The notes under the pieces are model-generated. The model ran no database searches and had not been told where the DNA came from. It saw only the letters and a list, made by a program, of their open reading frames with translations. From Calamus simplicifolius (Eukaryota > Streptophyta > Magnoliopsida > Arecales > Arecaceae), in the NCBI GenBank assembly GCA_900491605.1, contig UESW01003882.1, positions 384,681 to 448,680 of the forward strand: DNA of 64,000 nt, written 5' to 3'. Positions 58,242-64,000 of this stretch are shown piece by piece (within the stretch, counting starts at the first letter, position 1; every line of letters starts with the position of its first letter). A program made the position numbers and the translations under genes.

Positions 58242-59540
58242 ATATTTTACAAGAGTGTCTTGCATCCATCAGACTGAAAAGAAAGTGGTACCTTGATAGT
58301 GGTTGTTCAAGATACATGATGGGTGACAAAGATCAATTCATCACCCTTGAATCAAAAGAGGTGGAGTAGTTACTTTTGGTGATAATGGTTAAGGCCATAT
58401 CATGGGTATTGGTAAGATTCAAATTACTCCATCTACTCATATTGATAATGTCTTATATATTGATAGACTTAAGCATAACTTGATAAGTATTAGTCAACTG
58501 TGTGATAAAGATTTCAAAGTTTCTTTTGAAGCTTCTATTTGCACTGTTACTAATCCCATTGATAACAGCATTATTCTTGTTGGTAAACGTTATGGCAATG
58601 TGTACTTAATTGATTTGAGTAATTTGTTTCCAAGTAATCATTGCTTAGTTGCTAATAATGCTAAGATGAATGAAATTTGTTAGCTATGGCACCGTAGATT
58701 AGGTCATGCAAGCACACACCTAATTTCTAAACTATTGAAAATGGATTTAGTTAAAGGTATTCCTAGTTTAAATTTTGAAAATAATCAAATCTGTGATGCA
58801 TGTCAATTTGGAAAGCAAACAAAAACTTCTTTCAAATCTAAGAATGTTGTTTCAACTACTAGGCCACTAGAGCTACTACATATGGACCTTTTTGGACCTA
58901 CTAGAACCACAAGTTTAGGAGGAAAGAAATATGGTCTTGTGATAGTAGATGATTACTCTAGATTCACTTAGGTAATATTTTTGGCTCACAAAGATGAGAC
59001 TTTCTCAATATTTCTGAAATTCGTTAAGAAAGTCACAAATGAAAAAAAACACTACCATAGTGTCTATTAGAAGTGATCATGGAACTGAATTTGAAAATCA
59101 CTTATTTGAACAATTCTGTTTTGAAAAAGGTATACATCATAATTTTTCAGCACCTAGGACACCACAACAAAATGGAGTTGTAGAAAGAAAGAATAGGACT
59201 TTAGAAGACATGGCCCGTACCATGCTATGTAAAAGCCAACTTCAAAATATTTTTGGGCAGAAGCTATAAACACAGCATGTTACATCCTAAATAGAGCCAT
59301 AATTAGACCTATCCTTAAGAAAACTCCCTATGAACTATGGCATAATAGGAAACCAAATTTAGGTTATTTTCATGCATTTGGTTGTAAATGCTTTATTCAT
59401 AACAATGGTAAGGATAATCTTGGGAAGTTTGATGCAAAGTCTGATGAAGGCATTTTCCTAGGATATTCTACATCTAGCAAGGCATATAGAGTATTTAATA
59501 AGAGAAGCTTAGTTGTAGAAGAATCCATTCATATAGTGTT
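58242..59540 (+). pseudogene. Protease and integrase of the Sirevirus-like element
   Basis: Protease: KWYLDSGCSRYMMGDKDQF at about 58,284-58,340, with the DSG active site, then LKHNLISISQLCD. Integrase: zinc-binding LWHRRLGHAS (58,684) and CDACQFGKQTK; catalytic HMDLFGP (near 58,880), SDHGTEFENHLF (59,073) and PQQNGVVERKNRT (59,163). The frame is broken by a stop at 58,681, by frame changes near 58,365 and 59,037, and by a stop near 58,969. All three integrase acidic positions are still visible. Confidence 0.85.
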
Positions 59541-61367
59541 TGATGAGTCTTTAGCATCAAGTTCGAGTAAAATTGATGATGAGGAAGATACATCTTTGAT
59601 TGAAAGAGGGATTGAAAAATTAAATGTATCTTCAGATCAAGAACCTGAAGCTAAGGATGATGACTCACCTAAGGAAGATGGTATTGATACTGCTCATAAT
59701 GATAAAGATCTACCTAGAGATTGGAGATATGCTTATGGTCATCCTAAGAATCTAATCATAGGTGATCCATCTCAAGGTGTAAGGACTAGATCATCAATGA
59801 GAAATATCAATAATCATCTTGCATTTGTATCTCATATAGAACTCAAAACTATAGAGGAAGTTGAGAAAGATAGTTATTGGATGTTAGCAATGCAGAAAGA
59901 GTTAAACAATTCACAAGGAACCAAGTTTGGACCCTAGTAGATAGACCTAGAAACCACCCTATAATAGGATCTAAATGGGTTTTTAGAAATAAATTGGATG
60001 AAAATGGCTTGGTGATTAGAAATAAGGCTAGATTAGTTGCAAAGGGATATAATCAGGAAGAAGGTATAGATTTTGATGAAACCTTTGCACCTGTTGCTAG
60101 ATTAGAAGCCATTAGACTACTACTTGCATTTGCATGTCATATGAATTTTAACTTATTTCAAATGGATGTTAAAAGTGCATTTTTAAATGGTTTTATAAAT
60201 GAGGAAGTTTATGTTGAACAACCTCCTGGTTTTGAAGACCATGAATTTCCAAACCACGTCTTCAAATTACACAAAGCACTTTATGGTTTAAAGCAAGCAC
60301 CTAGAGCTTGGTATAATAGATTAAGTAAATTTTTAATTGAAAATAATTTTTCTAGAGGAAATGTTGATAAAACCTTAGTTTTAAAAAGAAAAGAAAATGA
60401 TTTATTAATTGTTCAAATTTATGTTGATGACATTGTATTTGGTGCTACTAACAATCTCCTTTGTCAAGAATTTGCTAAGTTAATGCAGGGAGAATTCGAG
60501 ATGAGCATGATGGGAGAACTCAACTTCTTCCTTGGACTTCAAATCAAACAAGAGAAAGCAGAGATTTTCATCAACCAAATAAAGTACACAAAGGAAATAC
60601 TCAAGAAGTTTGGTATGGAATCTGCTAAACCTCTTGGTACGCCAATGAGTCCCTCATGCAAGCTGGACAAGGATGAAGAAGGTAAGAAAGTAGATCAGAA
60701 GCATTACCGAGGTATGATCGGATCACTTCTTTACTTAACTGCAAGTAGGCCAGATATTATATTTTCTATTTGCCTATGTGCAAGATATCAATCTAATCCT
60801 AAAGAATCACATTTATTTGCTGTTAAAAGAATCTTTAGATATTTAAATAGAACTAAAAATGTAGGATTATGGTATTCTAGAGACTCAACTTTGAAATTGA
60901 TTGCTTATTCTGATTCTGATTATGCTGGTTGTAAATTAGATAGGAAGAGTACAAGTGGTGCATGCCAACTTCTAGGAAGTAACTTAATTTCTTGGTTTAG
61001 CAAGAAGCAAAATTCGGTTGCATTATCCACTGCTGAGGCAGAGTATGTTGCAGCTGGAAGTTGCTGTGCTCAAATCCTTTGGATTAAGCGACAACTTGAA
61101 GATTATGGTATCACACATGATAAAATTCCTATTAGATGTGATAACACTAGTGTCATCAATCTAACGAAGAATCCAATCCAACACTCTAGAACTAAACACA
61201 TAGAAATTAGACATCACTTTATCAGAGAACATGTTTCCAACAATGATGTTTATCTTGAATATGTGAATACTAATGAACAATTAGCTGATATTTTTACCAA
61301 ACCATTAAGTGAAGAAAGATTTTGTTATCTTATAGCAGAATTAGGAGTTTGTGATCCTTTAGAATGA
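59536..61367 (+). CDS. Reverse transcriptase and RNase H of the Sirevirus-like element
   Basis: The last 496 codons (59,877-61,367) are open. The RT region begins WTLVDRPRNHPIIGSKWVFR, continues with FQMDVKSAFLNGFINEEVYV and has the YVDD active site at 60,420-60,431. RNase H follows with AYSDSDYAGCKLDRKSTSGA, VALSTAEAEYVAAGSCCAQI, the IRCDNTS block and the NEQLADIFTKPL end. A piece at 59,536-59,900 is the linker between integrase and RT, in another frame (frame change near 59,900). As part of a gag-pol polyprotein it has no start of its own. The long intact frame suggests a fairly recent insertion. Confidence 0.9.
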
Positions 61368-61502
61368 TTTTTGAAACTCTTAAGGAAAACAACTATCTAG
61401 ACTTTATCAATTTCTTGAAAATCCTCTATGTCCAATAAGGAAATTTATCTAGAAATTTGATTCATTGTTTCCCCAATTGATTAAGGAACACTTATCTAGA
61501 GT

Positions 61503-61867
61503 TTGATGATTAATTTGATCAGTTTCAGATCCTTGAAATTCGAATTTTTCACTGAAACTATTATGAAGTCGACACCTTCAGTTTGTGGAGTCGACACCTT
61601 TATTTTTGATGTTATGTCTGGGCAATTAGAGCCGACTTTGACTTCTGCAGAGCCGACTCTAATTCGGACGCTGACAGATTTTTTGGTTTGGAGCCGACAC
61701 CTCGCTTTGCAGGAGTCGACTCTAAGTGAACCTAGGTCAAAATAAAAGGTGGAGTCGACACCTAAACGAACCCTATCGTCTCTAAAATCTCTCTAGAGCC
61801 GTTCCAAACCGATTCCATCCCCTCTAAACCCTTCAAATCCCTTGATTACTCATTCTAATCAAATCCC
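61503..61867 (+). other. Spacer with second palindrome cluster
   Basis: About seven GGAGTCGACACC or AGAGCCGACTCT motifs lie between 61,563 and 61,765, resembling those of the LTR. The 80-codon open frame across it is not supported as a gene. Confidence 0.6.
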
Positions 61868-62991
61868 ATGGCTCCTAAAAGGCGTGCGATTGTTGAAGGT
61901 TCGGTCGTTCCCATGAGAAAAATGACGATTCGGAGGCAAGCGGCGTCATCTTCATCATCTGCCACTCAAGAAGCTTCTCCACCTTCTCCATCTTCTCCAC
62001 GTGTCGACCAATTAGCGGGTAAGGCCATCACTACCGGAAGAAAAGTTGATTTCAATTTCTTTGCTTCGGAGGGTTTTACTATTGGCCGTCAATTGAAGGA
62101 AATGGGATGGGAGAAAGTTTGTTCTTTGGATGTTCCTACCTACCCTGCCCTTGTAAGAGAGTTCTACAATGATTTAAGTATGTCTCGGAGCGAGACATCT
62201 TGTTGATGGATTGCATCATCACCGGGCAGCCAGTAAACTTAGCTGGGATGATGATAGGCTATATGGCAGAGGCAGCAACCAAGAAGAGATCTACATTGCC
62301 TTATGGTATGATTTTGACTTTGGTATTCAGAAGCCAAGGTGTGTTGATCATGGACAATGAGCCACTGAGGAAATTAAGGCATACAGATTACTACAGTGTC
62401 TCTACTATTCACCGTATGGGCTTCAGAAAGATAAATGGTAATTGGATAAAAGCAGGTCGGGAGCCCAGAGTTGAGGAGGCCAAAGTAGAGGACATCCTTG
62501 GACCATCAGTCCCTGACCCATCTATTGCGGGACCATCTACTGGTGGACCTTCTGAGGCTGAACTGAGCACATATTCTTCACCTCCACCTCAGACAGCATT
62601 TGTTTCTGGAAGATTTTATGATGAGCAGATTGGTCAGCTCAGAGCATTACTAGCTGAGTATGACAGTCAGAGGAGCAATGATATTTGTCAGTTGAGAAAT
62701 GACTTCAGACAGTTTAAGGAAGAGATTTGTTCTAAACTTGACTTGATTGCATCTACTTTGGATCGATCTGTGGATACCTTGTCATCTGAGCTTCATAAGA
62801 TTTTTGAAAGATTGGAAGGGAATACATACGGATCTAGAGCTTATCTATATGCTACTGGACAATTGAAGAAAGATTTAGACCTTGCTGTTGTTCAAGTTGA
62901 GAGTTGTCTTGAAGGCTTTAAGAAATCACAAAAAGATGAGATTATGGAAATGATAGGCCATCTGAAGAAAATTGTATACAAGCATGTTTGA
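61868..62991 (+). pseudogene. Extra 3' ORF at the envelope position (plant transposon-protein domain)
   Basis: First part 61,868-62,206: basic start MAPKRRAIVEG, Ser-rich stretch, then VDFNFFASEGFTIGRQLKEM and GWEKVCSLDVPTYPALVREF. This is the start of what I recall as the putative plant transposon protein domain. Second part 62,200-62,991, in another frame: MDCIITGQPVNLAGMMIGYM, then LPYGMILTLVF, a Pro/Ser linker and a long coiled coil (about 62,610-62,980). The middle of the domain appears deleted and the frame shifts near 62,190. In the Sirevirus group such an ORF is called envelope-like because of its position. I see no convincing signal peptide or membrane anchor, so an envelope role is not supported by this copy. 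Confidence 0.7.
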
Positions 62992-63789
62992 TTGACCTTC
63001 CATTTCCTACAGTGATACCCTATCTAAGCCTATCCTACCCCAACCTTTTAGAAACCTAAGTTTAGCTCTTCATATTGTGAATCTTAGGATTTCTAGTTTA
63101 CTATACTTTGTTAGCTTGTATCTAGGATTTTCTGATTGATATAGTACTTTACTGAGAATGTATTTTGATAGACACATGTAATGCATCTTGAAATGAAATA
63201 CAATTATCTTTTTATTACAAATTTGTCTATGTCGAGCAATTACCATGGATGAAGTTTACTATCTCTACGATTGAATGAACCAACAACCTCACTCTGATAA
63301 CCTACATTATTATTTTTTTAAACTCAACTTATTGCTGATAACAAAAAAGGGGGAGAGAAAATTGTATATGCATAAAGAAGAGAGCATGAAAGAATAAAGA
63401 AGAGAGCATGAAAGAATATAAGAGAGAATGAAAGAATATAAGATTTATAAGATTTCAATATATTTTAATCAATTAGCATATCTCAAAAAGAGGGAGAGAA
63501 ATATCTAAATTCTAATCAATTGATCATATTTCAGTTTATTTACATATACCTTGCATAGGGGGAGTTATTTAATGCAGGGGGAGCTTAATGATTTTCTATG
63601 AAAAAGTTAAATCATCTTGATTACTGTTTATAATAGAACTCAAGTATGTTTTTAAAGTTCATTTTGAAACTTGGCATCAAATTCTCTGTTAGGAAGTTTT
63701 AAAGCTTTAACAATGTCTATAATTCTTAGTTCAAATGAATTTTTAATGCATATACTCAAAGTTTTTGTCATCATAAAAAAGGGGGAGAT
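62992..63789 (+). other. 3' non-coding region with multiple polypurine tracts
   Basis: Purine runs stand at about 63,343-63,360 (AAAAAAGGGGGAGAGAAA), 63,485-63,500 (AAAAAGAGGGAGAGAAA), 63,556-63,562, 63,578-63,584 and 63,775-63,789 (AAAAAAGGGGGAGAT). The last one directly precedes the 3' LTR and is the likely working tract. Confidence 0.75.
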
Positions 63790-64000
63790 TGTTGACCCAA
63801 TTGTTGATTTTGATGATTAACAAAACTATTTGAGTATAACATTTGAAGTTACTAATGATTTTGATTAAGTTTTTCAGTTTATGATTTGATTCATTAATCA
63901 AAATCACTAGACAAATCAAATTCTAGTTCGAATCTAATGTCAAGGTAAGATTGCAGACATTAGAGTCGACACATGGAATCGCAGAGTCGACTCCGAAAAT
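63790..64000 (+). repeat. 3' LTR of the Sirevirus-like element, cut by the window end
   Basis: TGTTGACCCAATTGTTGATT matches 55,201 onward with few differences over the 211 visible bases, including GAGTCGACTC-type motifs. Confidence 0.95.

Larger units (their letters stand above)
55201..64000 (+). mobile_element. Sirevirus-like Ty1/copia element with extra 3' ORF
   Basis: 5' LTR, tRNA-Met primer-binding site, gag, protease, integrase, RT, RNase H, extra ORF, several polypurine tracts, then the first 211 bases of the 3' LTR at the window edge. The copia domain order, a ~1.4-kb LTR, a two-knuckle gag and an added gene after RNase H fit the Sirevirus/Maximus lineage. Gag, protease, integrase and the extra ORF are each broken by stops or frameshifts, while RT-RNase H is one long open frame. 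So it is younger than the other copia remnants here but inactive in this copy. Confidence 0.9.

Overview
This looks like nuclear DNA of a flowering plant, probably a monocot. The evidence is nested Ty3/gypsy and Ty1/copia LTR elements, RTE-type LINEs, a Tourist-like MITE, a MULE with a FAR1-type transposase, AT-rich intergenic DNA, and a chloroplast protein gene with a very GC-rich, proline-rich 5' end. A palm-like monocot is only a guess. No bacterial-style features, CRISPR arrays, rRNA or tRNA genes were seen.

Layout: (1) 1-466 is the end of a non-autonomous LTR element plus unassigned DNA. (2) 467-10,570 is a minus-strand Tat-lineage Ty3/gypsy element with two LTRs, PBS, PPT, gag, a triplicated gag-3'/protease segment, RT-RNase H, a second RNase H, integrase and a 142-bp 3' array; its genes are decayed. 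(3) 10,571-14,950 holds minus-strand RTE LINE fragments. (4) 17,800-21,826 is a previously split-up four-exon minus-strand gene for an 85-residue protein. Its 3.5-kb intron 2 holds five ~324-bp tandem repeats. (5) 22,616-23,200 is a divergent single-exon PAM68-like gene. (6) 26,700-30,020 is a heavily decayed Ty1/copia element. (7) 30,421-37,998 is a Tourist-like MITE (TTA target duplication) split by a complete non-autonomous LTR element (30,499-37,786, AACAC target duplication). That element's LTRs are built largely of 45-bp hairpin repeats in five-unit higher-order cycles. (8) About 40,600-54,240 is a MULE-type element. It has a decayed FAR1-type transposase facing a decayed DUF1985/ULP1 protease gene, a small antisense coiled-coil gene, and four tandem arrays that share a CGACACCC core. 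(9) 54,690-55,200 is a minus-strand copia remnant cut by a Sirevirus-like Ty1/copia element (55,201 to beyond the window end) with an extra envelope-position ORF.

How the parts relate: only the two genes in 17.8-23.2 kb look like ordinary host genes; they lie head to head. Everything else is mobile DNA at various stages of decay. The non-autonomous LTR element shares LTR tip, PBS and PPT with the Tat element, so it probably depends on Tat-type proteins. In the MULE, arrays B (about 42.4-43.9 kb) and B' (51.8-54.2 kb) are inverted copies that both sit on the 5' side of their neighbouring gene, while a third array (C) lies between the two gene 3' ends. This symmetrical array-gene-array-gene-array plan is the best candidate here for something not yet described. 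All functional statements are from reading the sequence and recalled family motifs; no database search was possible.
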